Source of the DNA: Pelobates cultripes
Lineage: Eukaryota > Chordata > Amphibia > Anura > Pelobatidae
Direction of reading: 5' to 3'
Assembly (NCBI GenBank): GCA_933207985.1
Contig: OW240913.1
Span: 276,092,000-276,155,999 of the forward strand
Length of the DNA: 64,000 bases
The notes under the pieces were generated by a model. It saw nothing but the letters and a program-made list of their open reading frames with translations, ran no database searches and was not told the origin of the DNA. The translations under genes were made by a program, and so were the position numbers. Of the stretch, positions 33,473 through 43,899 are shown piece by piece. How positions within the stretch are numbered: position 1 is the stretch's first letter; the number at the start of each line of letters is the position of its first letter.

Positions 33473-33885
33473 TTAACCCCTTAAGACCGCATGGCGTTCT
33501 CTGCTGTCCATAAGGAAGTGGCTCTAAACGCCGAAGGGCGACATAGAACTACCCTGCGATCTTATGTACTTACCCGGTCGTTGGCGATCCCACACCGGCG
33601 ATCTCGGTATGGGGACTCACCTGGGAGCCCAGGGAGTCCCCCTCCTTCCTCTTCGGCCCCTCTGGGCTATATGATCACGAGGTCCTTGCGAGGACTTTGC
33701 GATCACATGGATGGCATAGCCGTCCAAGGCATTGCCAGCAGGGGGAGTGCCTGTAATGACAGGTACTCCCCCTGCTGTCTGAAAAAAAAAAAATCTTGCA
33801 ACAGTGTAAAATTAAATAATGTATACTTAGATCATATATATTTATTATATATATGATCTAAGTATATATATATATATATATATAT

Positions 33886-34625
33886 TGTGATCCTTGTCAG
33901 CAGGTAGCACGGTCCTCTAGGGCAAAAACATGCACAGTCCTTGCAATTGCATATAATCCAGTCACTTTATTTGCAAATCCACACAGGATACAGCAGTAAA
34001 TTAAAACATAAATGTAACACAAAACCCTATAAACAAAAACCTAGCTCGGTCTGAGCACTAACTCACTTTGAACATCCCTCTCTATCAGGGTTAAACTAAC
34101 AAAACATATGGCACCAACCTTATTAGTTAGCAACACTCTGCTGGCTAGCCTGTTGAGTTCCTTTCCGCACTCCTAGTGCTCCAAGCCAGCCTTGCCCTGA
34201 CTGCTTTCCTTTCTGCACTCCCAGTGCTCCAAGCCAGCCTTGACTGCTTCCTTTCTGCACTCCCAGTGCCTAGTCTCCTTGACTCTATCTGGAGAGATCA
34301 GCCTCTCTCCTACCTGCTTCCTGGGAGGAAGCCAGCAATCCCTCTCCTTTACCTGCCTAGTAGGGAGGAGTTTATTCCCACTGCAACAGCTCATTAACTG
34401 CAGCTGAGCAGTGGGTTGGAGACGATCCAAAAAACCCTGGCCTGGATCCATGTCTCCCCAGAAAACCACTAAACTGTGGAGTGGAGCATTGGCCCACCCT
34501 TCTCTCCAAATGCTCCACCCCAGGGGCCCATAACTAAATAGTGTTTTGTGTTGCCTACAACACATCCTACACATACTCCCCCTGGGGTTAAATGTTATAG
34601 GCCTATCTGCCTTCACTTTATCACA
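33886..34625 (-). mobile_element. Solo LTR (~740 bp) in an AT repeat
   Basis: Read on the minus strand it begins TGTGATAAAG and ends GGATCACA, i.e. TG...CA with short inverted ends, and carries AATAAAGTGACTGG near its 3' end (about 33970) as a poly(A) signal. Three 30-40-bp repeats around ggagtgcagaaaggaa (34150-34270) lie in its middle. It is inserted in (AT)n, so a target duplication cannot be told from the microsatellite. No internal region survives. The 168-codon frame over it is not a gene. Confidence 0.65.
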
Positions 34626-34716
34626 ATATATATATATATACATATACACACATATACACACATACACATAAATACACATACACTGTCTAAGTTTATTTTA
34701 ATACAATGATATTGAC

Positions 34717-34752
<36 letters not shown>

Positions 34753-34970
34753 TCATTATATTATATATATATAAAATATAAAATAAACAAATATGTAAAT
34801 ACGTTAAAAATTAAAATTAAAGGGGGGGCGTGTCCTGACCGCGCATGTGAGCGGACGTGCAGGAACGGAGCTCTCCCGGCCCGCGGCACTAAAGCGGCTA
34901 TAACAGCGTGAATAACCCTACGAAACGAGCAATAACATACTACATCCACAGGTAAACACCCCTGCTCCTG

Positions 34971-35963
34971 ATGGCCACGAAAAAATTCAAACAAAAAACC
35001 CTCAATCCTCACCTAGAACGGTCACAACCCGCAGAGCCGAAAATCCAAGATGGCGCCGACGGACGGCACTCGCCTGCTTACAGCAATGATACAGGAGAAT
35101 GCCTGTCAGAGCACAGCAGTCCAGCAACAAATGCCTCAATCAGGCTAATTATGCAGGAGCTCCAAACCTCATTTAAGGCTGACCTCCAACAGATGACCGC
35201 TGACGTCAAAGCGGACATCCACAGCATGGGGGAGCGTACTACCCGCCTGGAAGACAGGGCAGAAGAACTGGTGGAGGCACATAATACAATAGCAGAGGCC
35301 TACACAGATTTAGAACGCAAACTAAAATCCTTGGAAGAAAAGGTGGCCGACCAAGAAGACAGGAGCAGACAAAATAATATCCGTATAAGGGGTATACCTG
35401 AGACCATATCACAACAAGATTTACCCAGGTACGTCAAAGACCTGTTTAAAACCCTGATCCCTTCTCTGTCCGAATTTGACCTGATCCTGGACAGGACCCA
35501 CAGACTCCCCAAGCCTAAACATCTCCCGCCTGACACTGTGAGAGATACGATCACGAGAGTACACCATTTCACTGTCAAGGACAGAATCATGCAGACTTCC
35601 AGGAACATGAACAAATGGCCGGAATTGTATAAAGACATCAAGCTGTTCACTGATCTTTCCTCGGCGACCATGCTCAAACGCCAAGCCTTTGCACCGATCA
35701 CAGAGGCACTAAGAAAGGTGAATATCCCCTACAAGTGGGGCTTTCCTACAAAGCTACTAATTAAAAGAAACGGCGTAGACAAGCCCATCATGACTCCGGA
35801 AGACGGCAAAACGGCGCTTCAAGAATGGAACATACCCTTCCTACCTACTAGCCCTCGGAAGAAACAAGCAACGGCCCAAGTGCCAAAGGCACTATCTAAA
35901 GACTGGTCACGAGTTCACAGGGCCTCCCAAGTACGCATGGACCCGGACAAGTCACCGACCTGA
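34971..35963 (+). CDS. L1 ORF1p, RNA-binding chaperone, 330 aa, open
   Basis: ORF1p coats L1 RNA as a trimer and helps target-primed reverse transcription. After a basic, disordered N-end with a YY1-like AAGATGGCGCC in the DNA (35047-35057), residues about 60-125 form a coiled coil (LQQMTADVKADIHSMGER onwards to KLKSLEEKVADQEDRSRQ). The RRM-like domain starts at NNIRIRGIPETI (about 128) and includes LILDRTHRLPKPK. The C-terminal domain has RTHR-type basic contacts, YKDIKLFTDLSSATMLKR and YKWGFPTKLLI. The frame is complete from ATG to TGA, with length usual for L1 ORF1. The only intact L1 frame here. Confidence 0.9.
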   Translation: MATKKFKQKTLNPHLERSQPAEPKIQDGADGRHSPAYSNDTGECLSEHSSPATNASIRLIMQELQTSFKADLQQMTADVKADIHSMGERTTRLEDRAEELVEAHNTIAEAYTDLERKLKSLEEKVADQEDRSRQNNIRIRGIPETISQQDLPRYVKDLFKTLIPSLSEFDLILDRTHRLPKPKHLPPDTVRDTITRVHHFTVKDRIMQTSRNMNKWPELYKDIKLFTDLSSATMLKRQAFAPITEALRKVNIPYKWGFPTKLLIKRNGVDKPIMTPEDGKTALQEWNIPFLPTSPRKKQATAQVPKALSKDWSRVHRASQVRMDPDKSPT

Positions 35964-36495
35964 AAGACCCAGACTTAACGCCACGCCACTTCCTCCAACG
36001 AACTTAACGTACAGGTTTACACTGTTTCTGTTTTATGTTACTATTGTAGTTTACCCTAGGATATCCAATAAGGGTTTAACAGAAGACCATAGGCCTAGCC
36101 GCAACGGGTGAGCGATACCCGGAGGCACTAAACTCGACCTAAGTTATTGTTGATCCCCTACACACAGAGATCCAGATACCACACCATGTGTGATACACCC
36201 CCAAGGCTCTAGTAGCCCAACTTCTCCGTTGCTTCAGGCAACCATATGTCACCAAACCGTGACTTACGAAATGTTGTATATAGTTTATCCCCCTGTTTTC
36301 CCTTCCTGCTCCGTACCACCCCCCCTCTGAGAGTACTCTGCAAGCACAGCATAATTGATGTACAAGGTTGCAAAATACCTAGATCCCCCAGGCACACAAA
36401 CCCTATGGGTGTCCTCCGACGCTGCCAAGATAGGATAACCACTGACTTGATTAAGAAACACAAACCCCTGCCACAGCACCCTTCACGTTGGATAG

Positions 36496-39400
36496 ATGGT
36501 GATTAAGCTCATGTCCCTAAATGCCAAGGGGCTCAACTCCCCCAATAAGCGGAGACTAGCCTTGCAAGAAGCAAAAAAATGTGGAGCCCAAGTGACATTT
36601 TTCCAAGAGACCCATTTCAAATGGAGCTCTAGACCCAAATTCACCTCGAAGTGGTATCCTCACGATTTTCACACATGTTATTCAGCTAAGAAAAGAGGAG
36701 TCTCCATTGTGATTAGCAAAGATGTGGCATTCTCTTTAGTTAGAAAAATTAGTGACAAAAAAGGTCGATATTTAATTTTACAATGTATGTTGAATAATGC
36801 ACCGTATACTCTGATCAATGTGTATAGCCCTAACGAAAATCAAAACGAGTTTTTGCAAATGATCCTGGCTTTAACTGATATGTATAGACATGGGGAGGTG
36901 ATCATTGGAGGCGACACGAATTGTCTATTGGACAGCAGACTAGATTCCTCCACCACAGCCCAAATCAAGAGTTGCACACTCAGACACAGAACTACACTAA
37001 CAGCGAAAATATGCTCCACACTAACCGCAGCCCGCATGGTAGACCCATGGCGCATTCTACACCCAACAGACATAGATCACACATGCTACACGGCAGCCCA
37101 CAACAGCTACTCTCGGATAGATTCCTCATCCCCACCACATCGATGGCCCAAATAGAAGGAGCGACAATTGGGGTAATGAAGTGGTCCGACCATGCTCCCA
37201 TTACGCTTAGCACTAAAGAAGCGTTTGCCAATAAAGGGTCTGGCTCCTGGAGACTTAATGAATCCCTTTTAGCAGACCCATCAATAGTGTCCCAGATAAC
37301 GAAGGATCTACAAAATTATATTGCGGAAAACACGACCGCTGATTCTGCAATCGAACAAATCTGGCTGGCACATAAGGCGGTCATACGAGGCAGTTTTATA
37401 AAACATGCCAGCTACGCTAAAAAGCAGAGAATGGCCGAGTATACTAATCTCTTGGAAGAAATCCGAACTCTAACACATTCAAACAAAAGAGACCCAAACC
37501 CAGCCACAAAAACAAAACTTCTAGCTCTCCAAAACAAGCTAAACAACATTGAACTAGCCAAAACAACATACCTACTCAGGAAACTGAAACACAATTTTTT
37601 TTCGAGTGGCAACAAAGCTGGTGCAATTCTGGCATCACAACTGAAAAAAAGGAATGTCGCCTCCAGGATCCCCTTCCTCAATGACCCCAAGGGTACAAAG
37701 GTAACAAACCCCCAAAACATTGTAGACCAAATCGCTCAATACTACGGCGAACTATACAACCTCAAACAAGACCCTAATGTGAACATGCCAACCCCAGACA
37801 AAATAGATGACTTCCTAGCTGCCTTGGACCTACCCAAACTGACAGAAGACGACCTAGCACCCCTGACAAGACCCTTCTCTCTAGACGAACTCACGAAAGC
37901 TATTTCTCAACTCCCAGCACACAAATCACCGGGCCCAGATGGCTTAACAAATGAATACTATAAAACCTTTTCACCAACCATAGCGCCACTGCTCCTTCAA
38001 CTAGTCAACAAATGCGCTACGGCGGGCGCGCTCCCAGAAGAAATGCTCTTGGCACATATCTCTACTCTCCCCAAACCTGGCAAACCCCCTACACAATGTA
38101 AAAATTTTCGGCCTATATCCCTGCTAAATGGAGATGCCAAGCTATACGCGAAGCTAATCAGTAACCGACTTGCCCCCCTCCTGCATAAAATAATTCACAA
38201 CGACCAATCTGGGTTTATCAGAGGCCCGCCAGGGCTCGGACAACACCAGAAAAATTTTAAACATGATCTCCACATTGGAGTCCAACAGATCATCAGGCCT
38301 CCTCCTCGCCTTGGACGCGGAGAAGGCCTTTGATCGCCTAAACTGGACCTATATGACTAAAGTTCTAGCATAATTTAACTTCCCAGAATCCACCATAACT
38401 AGCATTATGGCTCTATACTATTACCCAGCAGCAAAGGTATCACACGGAGGGTTCCTTTCCGCCACATTCTCCATCACAAATGGCACCCGCCAGGGATGCC
38501 CCTTATCACCCCTTCTGTACATACTCGCCCTAGAACCCCTGGCCCAAAAGATCCGATCACACCCCGAAATACTAGGAGTCAATATCCACAACAAAATGTA
38601 CAGTCTAGCTTTGTTTGCCGACGACATATTTATAGCACTGTCGGACCCACGACGCTCTCTTACTCCCCTGTTAGACCTCCTACAGAAATTTGGCGATATC
38701 TCCTACTACCGCCTAAACCGAGACAAAACCCAAGCCCTACCAATAAACCTGCCAAAGCCCCTGTTGGACACACTCCAGACCTCCTACCAGTTCGACTGGA
38801 AACCACACTCTATCACATACCTGGGAATAAAGATACCACCCACAATTTCTGCCACTTCACAATTAAACTACAAACCTCTACTAACACTATGTAAAGTGGA
38901 AATGAACAGATGGAAACACGCAAAACTCTCGTGGTTAGGAAGAATTAACACATACAAAATGATGATCCTCCCGCGTATTCTTTATATTTTAGGATGATAC
39001 CATTAGGGATCACGCCCCAATTTTGTAAAGCACTACAAAAATTATGTGGCACTTATATCTGGAGCGGGAAAAGACCCCGGGTATCCTTAGCACTTCTCCA
39101 GACCGTTCTACGACTTGGAGGAGTGGGTCTCCCAAACCTGAGGCAATACCACAGAGCAGCGATTCTCTCCACGGGCGTACTCCTTCACGCTCCACCAGGC
39201 ACATTACAATGGGTGGACATGGAAAGAACACAATTTACAGTCATATCTCTAACCGACTACCTATGGACACCGAGGAAGTTTAGAACTAAACACACGGACC
39301 TGTTCCCAACCACACAACTCACAATATCCATATGGGACACCTTTATGGAGACTATAGGCCACAAGGACACATTACACACCAAATCCCCAATCTCAGTCTT

Positions 39401-40508
39401 AAGAACAATAGTACCCAACATCCCCCTTAAGGACTGGAACACAGCAGGAATGACAAAAATATCACAGCTCTTAGACGCCAAAGGCATAATACCATTCCCA
39501 GCCCTACAAACACAGTGGCAACTCCCAAACAGAGCTATCTTCTCCTACCTACAACTAAAAAGTGCGATACAAGCGCACACACCTTCACTGCATACACCAC
39601 CAGACGTGACTAGACTCACCTCTTACTTACTCCTAGACAGATGCTGGGCAACACCCACAAAACCCAAAACACTTACGCTATGCTACAAGGCATGGCAAGA
39701 ACTCTCAACAACCACATCGCACCCCTATAAACTCCATTGGGAAACAGACTGTGGGACAGTGCTGACGGACTGCGACTGGCTACGCGCCCTCAACGGCCTC
39801 TCTAAATGGACAAAGTGCTACACGCACGTTGAGGCCCATAAAAAACTCCTCTACCGCTGGTACATGACCCCACAGAGACTTCACCGCATATACCCCAATA
39901 TGCCCAATACTTGCTGGAGGTGCAATGCAACTACAGGAACCTTGGAGCATCTGTGGTGGTCTTGCGGCAGTATCCAACCACTTTGGACCGCAGTATCCAC
40001 GACACTAGACCAACTTCACATCCCTAAATTCCAATTGTCGAAACCCTCATGTCTCCTGCTCCTACTCCCAGCCAACCTCACCCTAGCACAAAAACAGATC
40101 GCAGCTCTTACTATACTGGCGGCAAGGAACTTGCTAGCACTACACTGGAAATCACAGACCTGCCCATCCTTAGCCCAACTCCAAACCAAACTCACTCAAT
40201 ACAAAATCTATGAAAGAATGGCAATAGTATCCCCACAAAAGAAACTTGCATTTGATGTGAGCTGGGGAGACTGGGAGGGGGAGGTGGACGAAACGGGAGG
40301 TATATGTAACACACAAGGCAACGAAGTTAACAACTTCCTAACGAATACAATAAGACCCTGTTCTCTGATGAGGACAGGACTCATACAGTACACAAACGGT
40401 ACTTGTACCACACTCTACCAGCACTCTCTCACACTCCTCTTCCCCTCCCTCAACCCACGCCTAACCAGACCCCCCCCACCCCCCTACCAAGTTTTCGCCC
40501 TACCATAG
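36496..40508 (+). pseudogene. L1 ORF2p: endonuclease-reverse transcriptase, disabled
   Basis: ORF2p nicks target DNA and copies L1 RNA there. The apurinic-type endonuclease is visible in order: SLNAKGLNSPNKRR, FFQETHF, VNVYSPNENQ, IGGDTNCLLDSRLD and WSDHAPITL. The frame shifts near 37121 (frame 1 to 3). RT motifs follow: SPGPDGLTNEYYK, FRPISLLNGDAKLY, then a second shift near 38228 (3 to 1), DAEKAFDRLNW, a TAA at 38371-38373, GTRQGCPLSPLLY, and LFADDIFIAL. A third shift near 38990 returns to frame 3. The C-terminal knuckle CWRCNATTGTLEHLWWSC is at 39910-39963. Roughly 1,330 codons in all. Every catalytic motif is present, so inactivation is by four small lesions only. Confidence 0.9.
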
Positions 40509-41297
40509 GGGCTACCCACTTATACACCAACGCACTCATCAAAATGAGGCATGACTCCAGCACTTCCCAACCCGCAAACTTGGGACTAATTGACGTAAAG
40601 AACCACCACAGGCCGTACGGCTTACAATAATAACTACGTCGGCTGAACCGACCACTCACAACCTTAGTTACGGGGAGGATCCCCTTGCATGGCTCTCACT
40701 TAAGAGTCAGGCCGCATAGACACTAAAGCGACACTGTACACAATTTAACAGTTAACCAGCTTACGCATATACCCAATTTACTGTGTCGAAATGCATGTAT
40801 GTACCAATTCCCCATGTATTCCCTCCGGTTCTGCAAAATTCTACGGATGTGATGGTTATGTAAAATGCTGAAACTTTGTACCCCCCCGCTAACATACCCC
40901 TTTTCCATCTGTACCCCAGACCACATTTTGAAGAAAATAATAAAATACAAATCTGAAAAAAAAAAATTTAAATTAAAAAATAATAAAAAATAAATAAATA
41001 AAAAATATATACATGTGCAATTTCGTTCTAACTGTATTTTAAAATTAATATATATATAGATAGATATCAAAATACAAAATATATCAAAATACATGTAGAA
41101 CGAAATAATATATATCTATACTAAAAAAAAGTAGTGTGTGTGTATATATATAATAATTCTACAAATATAGTTATGTAATAATTTTACATAATTAGGTCAT
41201 TTTATTAATTACAATTTGCAGGACCTGCCTGACAACCCTGGCCAAAAGTTCAGGGAATTTAAAATGCTAGTACTATATTTAACCCTGTATCTTTCCA

Positions 41298-41570
41298 AGA
41301 CACCATAAAACCTGTACATGAGGGGTACTGTTTTACTCGGAAGACTTTGCTGAACTTAAATATTAGTGTTTCAAAACAGTTACATGTATTACAAAGACGA
41401 TATTGTCAGTGAAAGTGCCTGTTTTGCATTTTTCACACACAAATGGCACTTACACTGATGATATTGGTGACATACGTTTTACTGTTTTGAAAAACTAATA
41501 TTTGTGTTCAGCGAAGTCTCCCGAGTATAACAGTACCCCTCATGTACAGGTTTTATGGTGTTTTCAAAAG
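41298..41570. repeat. Internal hairpin of MITE copy A
   Basis: The arm starting accataaaacctgtacatg (from about 41302) is the complement of the arm ending catgtacaggttttatggt (to about 41562), with a loop near 41425-41440. The same hairpin occurs in copy B at 46636-46915. Confidence 0.8.
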
Positions 41571-41778
41571 TTACAGAGTCAAATATAAGTCTTGCATTTC
41601 AGTTTTTTCACATTGAAATTTGCAAGGTTGGTTATGTTGCCTTTGAGATCATACAGTAGCCCAGGAATTTAAATTAACCCCATGATGGTATACCATTTGC
41701 AATAGTAGACAACCAAAGGTATTGCAAATGGGGTATGTTCAGTCTTTTTTAGTAGCCATTTAGTCACAAAAAGAACAT

Positions 41779-42440
41779 TTAAATTTGAACAGTTTTGTCT
41801 AATACGTGTGAGTTGCCCTTTTGGAATATTTTTTTTTGTATCCAAAAGCGGTGGTGAGAGCCTGAATGATTTATTACAGTATTACAGTCTGTACTTTTGA
41901 AAAAGGTCTTAGTTTTTAGAGAATTATCTTCTATATATATGGTAAAATTAGGGATGTTAGTATATAATGAGACAACATCCATCAAGGCCAAGATATACGC
42001 TGATTTCCATTCAGATCATTTAAAAGATGTTTGGTGTATTTAATGTAAGTAGACATAATAGGTACATAAGATATAGACAAAACAAACGGTATGTGGGATA
42101 CGGCTGAGCAAAATCTAAAATGTGGAACATACAAAAAAATACATAGTGTAATACAGTAATGGATAAATATAAGTGTGCCAAGGTAATATACACTCACAAG
42201 ATGAAGATGTGTAATGTGCCCAAGGGTGCTTACCCTAATGTAAATGGGTGGCTTAGACCTTCATAGTCACTCCAATGGAAAATATAAGACAGAGACTCCA
42301 GTAGGTGTAGGTTGAAAAAAGATGTTCCCAATTTATTATAAAAAGGTGGATAATAACCACCAATATAAAATATAAAATATCAAAAGTTGGAAATAAGGTC
42401 CTACATGTTTCGTTCAACAGAACTTCCTCAGGGACCAACT
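41779..42440 (-). pseudogene. Penelope-like element, 5' leader and deleted RT
   Basis: On the minus strand a PLE leader with a hammerhead motif (42436-42397) is followed, after about 400 bp, by DVVSLYTNIP (41980-41951), the RT motif A with its aspartate, and then by KTKTFFKSTDCNTVINHSG (about 41905-41850). The second block normally lies some 100 residues further on, so an internal deletion joins them. No YxDD box remains. The homologous block in the larger PLE is IKTKCFFKPTDGNGFVH (about 55780). Confidence 0.7.
42397..42436 (-). ncRNA. Hammerhead ribozyme motif in a PLE leader
   Basis: On the minus strand: stem I 5' strand GGUCC (42436-42432), core CUGAGGA (42431-42425, exact CUGANGA), stem II GUUC/GAAC with loop UGUU (42423-42412), GAAA (42411-42408), a minimal helix III C-AU-G, the cleavage triplet GUA (ending 42402), and stem I 3' strand GGACC (42401-42397), which pairs fully with the 5' strand. 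An extra A (42424) lies between core and stem II. Very short helix III is known for PLE hammerheads. All conserved core bases are in place, so self-cleavage is plausible. Confidence 0.65.
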
Positions 42441-42673
42441 AACAGCAATATTCCAACAGTGAAAAGCATATGTAACAACATATGATACACACAATAGTAA
42501 TCTAACAATCTGTTCCTAAGAGTCTCTATTTATAGGGCTAATCCCTGAGTTCATTGGTGGCTGAGTGGGTGTAGCCACTATCCTCCAGGTACCTGTTCAG
42601 GTTTATGTCTTCCTGTAATCTTCCTTCCATTAAGCATTGGCGAGTCCACCGATCGCCGGAACTGGAAGTGTAC
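42441..42673 (-). other. PLE leader sequence left of the retrovirus insertion
   Basis: Non-coding. Taken to be contiguous, before the insertion, with 54114-54760, because the retroviral target duplication gtac joins the two sides (ccggaactggaagt|gtac|agtgtattttacttccgt). Confidence 0.45.
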
Positions 42674-43118
42674 TATTGTGGACAAAATAATAGTTTAGTA
42701 AAATGCCTATTTACTCTATGTAATCATGATCAGTATTATTCAGTGACTACTCAAAATGGCCCCCGGGAGTCACCCCCTCCATCGACTGACTACCTCGTGT
42801 TACAAGATGGTGCTGGAATCTGGAGGAGAAATTCATGATAAGGGCAATATCACACTCAGTGGGATATACATTGAATGCATCACTTAACACCTAACCAATT
42901 ATTAATGTATTCTTCTCTGTTATCTATAATTATGCATATGATGTATTTTTGCTTTATAAGGGCATGCCGGCCCCCAGAATAAAGCATTCCTGAGTATTTC
43001 ATCAACCTGGAAATGTGTGTCTGGTGTGAAATTACTTCTGGAAGCGTGCACGCACCATAACCAATTTGGAAAGGGGCAGACACACAAATTTATCAAACAC
43101 TTGATTTGATCCTTGACA
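42674..43118 (+). repeat. 5' LTR of the endogenous retrovirus
   Basis: 445 bp, starting tattgtgg (the 3' copy has tgttgtgg) and ending ttgaca. It carries a TATA-like ctttataag (42952-42960) and AATAAA (42978-42983), only 18 bases apart, so R must be very short or the polyadenylation signal is upstream of the cap site. About 19 differences from the 3' LTR, roughly 4%. Confidence 0.9.
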
Positions 43119-43120
43119 AT

Positions 43121-43138
43121 TGGGCGCCCAACGTGGGG
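43121..43138 (+). promoter_or_regulatory. Primer-binding site, tRNA-Lys(1,2) type
   Basis: Two bases after the LTR comes tgggcgcccaacgtgggg. From GGCGCCC onwards it matches the complement of the 3' end of lysine tRNA-1,2 as used by several retroviruses; one extra G follows the initial TG. Confidence 0.75.
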
Positions 43139-43469
43139 CACCGGGCTGTGCTTGTGCCGGCTGGGCACGAGACCGGGAGCACACCTCTGGAGACAGAAAC
43201 GGGAGCCTGATCACCTCTTTGTTTGAATACGGTAAATAACTGCTATTTGGCAATGTGTCGGTATTCCTGTCTTTATGGTTGGTTTGCCTCCGTGTCTGCT
43301 CCGGCCGTCGTAGAGCATCAGAGAACAGGTAAAATTCTTGCCGGTGTCTCTTTATAAGAACCTGTTGATTGTCTATCTGCCTCCTGAGTGTGAGTTTTGA
43401 GTGTGGAAGAGTTTGTTTGGGTATTCAGTCAGATTTATTGCATTATTTTGATGTTATTGTCTAGCTTGA

Positions 43470-43895
43470 CTGTCTAGAGAAAGACAGGGAATGCAGTGTT
43501 TATGGTTATTCGCTTGACTGTCTAGAGAGACAGGGAATTGCATTGTATTATTATCATATATTGTTAGCTTAACTACCTAGAGGGTAGGGACCGTAGTTTT
43601 ATTGGTATTTGCTAGACTACCTAGCTGGTAGGGACAGAAGTTTTATTGGTATTTGCTAGACTACCTAGCTGGTAGGGACCGCAGTTTTATTGGTATTTGC
43701 TAGACTACCTAGCTGGTAGGGACCGCAGTTTTATTGGTATTTGCTAGACTACCTAGCTGGTAGGGAGCGCAGTTTTATTGGTATTTGCTAGACTACCTAG
43801 CTGGTAGGAACCGCAGTTTTATTGGTATTTGCTAGACTACCTAGCTGGTAGGGACTGCTGGTTTTATTGTAATTCGCTAACCGCCCGAGAGAGGC
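43470..43895 (+). repeat. Tandem hairpin array in the retroviral leader (six 44-bp units plus diverged copies)
   Basis: Six units of 44 bp (43597-43868 region) each contain ctacc-tagct-ggtag, a 5-bp stem. Three diverged copies precede them (stems at 43470-43487 ctgtct/agacag, 43518-43533 ctgtct/agacag, 43573-43587 ctacc/ggtag) and one follows (about 43880-43899, ccgcc/ggcagg). Spacing is 42-55 bases throughout. The stems change sequence but stay paired, which points to RNA structure. The array lies between primer site and gag, where retroviral packaging and dimerisation signals sit. Confidence 0.85.
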
Positions 43896-43899
43896 AGGG

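Larger units (their letters stand above)
34822..40966 (+). mobile_element. Full-length L1-clade LINE
   Basis: 6.1-kb non-LTR retrotransposon: G-run 5' end and short CpG-rich leader (34822-34970), ORF1 (34971-35963), a 530-bp inter-ORF gap (35964-36495), ORF2 (36496-40508), a 3' UTR with AATAAA-type signals (about 40933-40942) and an 11-base A tail (40956-40966). Both flanks carry a ttaaa(a/t)ttaaa-like sequence, an imperfect target duplication in AT-rich DNA. It is inserted within MITE copy A. ORF1 is open; ORF2 has three frameshifts and one stop, so the copy died recently. Confidence 0.9.
33473..41770 (+). mobile_element. TTAA-type multi-hairpin MITE, copy A, split by a solo LTR and an L1
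   Basis: Starts at a TTAA (33473-33476) with TTAACCCCTTAAG. The first 410 bp (33473-33885) correspond to 45559-45960 of copy B, and 40980-41770 corresponds to 46230-47110 of copy B. Between them lie a solo LTR (33886-34625), AT repeats, and a full-length L1 (34822-40966), both later insertions. The right end is missing: the homology stops near 41770 next to PLE sequence. TTAA targets and CCC-starting ends suggest a piggyBac relative; no transposase is present to confirm it. Confidence 0.6.

Noticed and set aside
34173..34679. 168-codon minus-strand frame
   Set aside because: Covers the solo LTR and ends in an AT microsatellite; no domain; internal duplicated phrases only.
37412..37720. Minus-strand frames across L1 ORF1 and ORF2
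   Set aside because: Shadows of the LINE coding frames on the other strand.
34822..40966. Possibility that the L1 is active
   Set aside because: ORF2 has three frameshifts and a stop codon; only ORF1 is intact.
43121..43138. tRNA gene fragment
   Set aside because: It is the complement of a tRNA 3' end placed two bases after an LTR, i.e. a primer-binding site.
43597..43868. 44-bp repeats as a CRISPR array
   Set aside because: The whole 44-bp unit is repeated, including what would be spacers, and it lies inside a retroviral leader.
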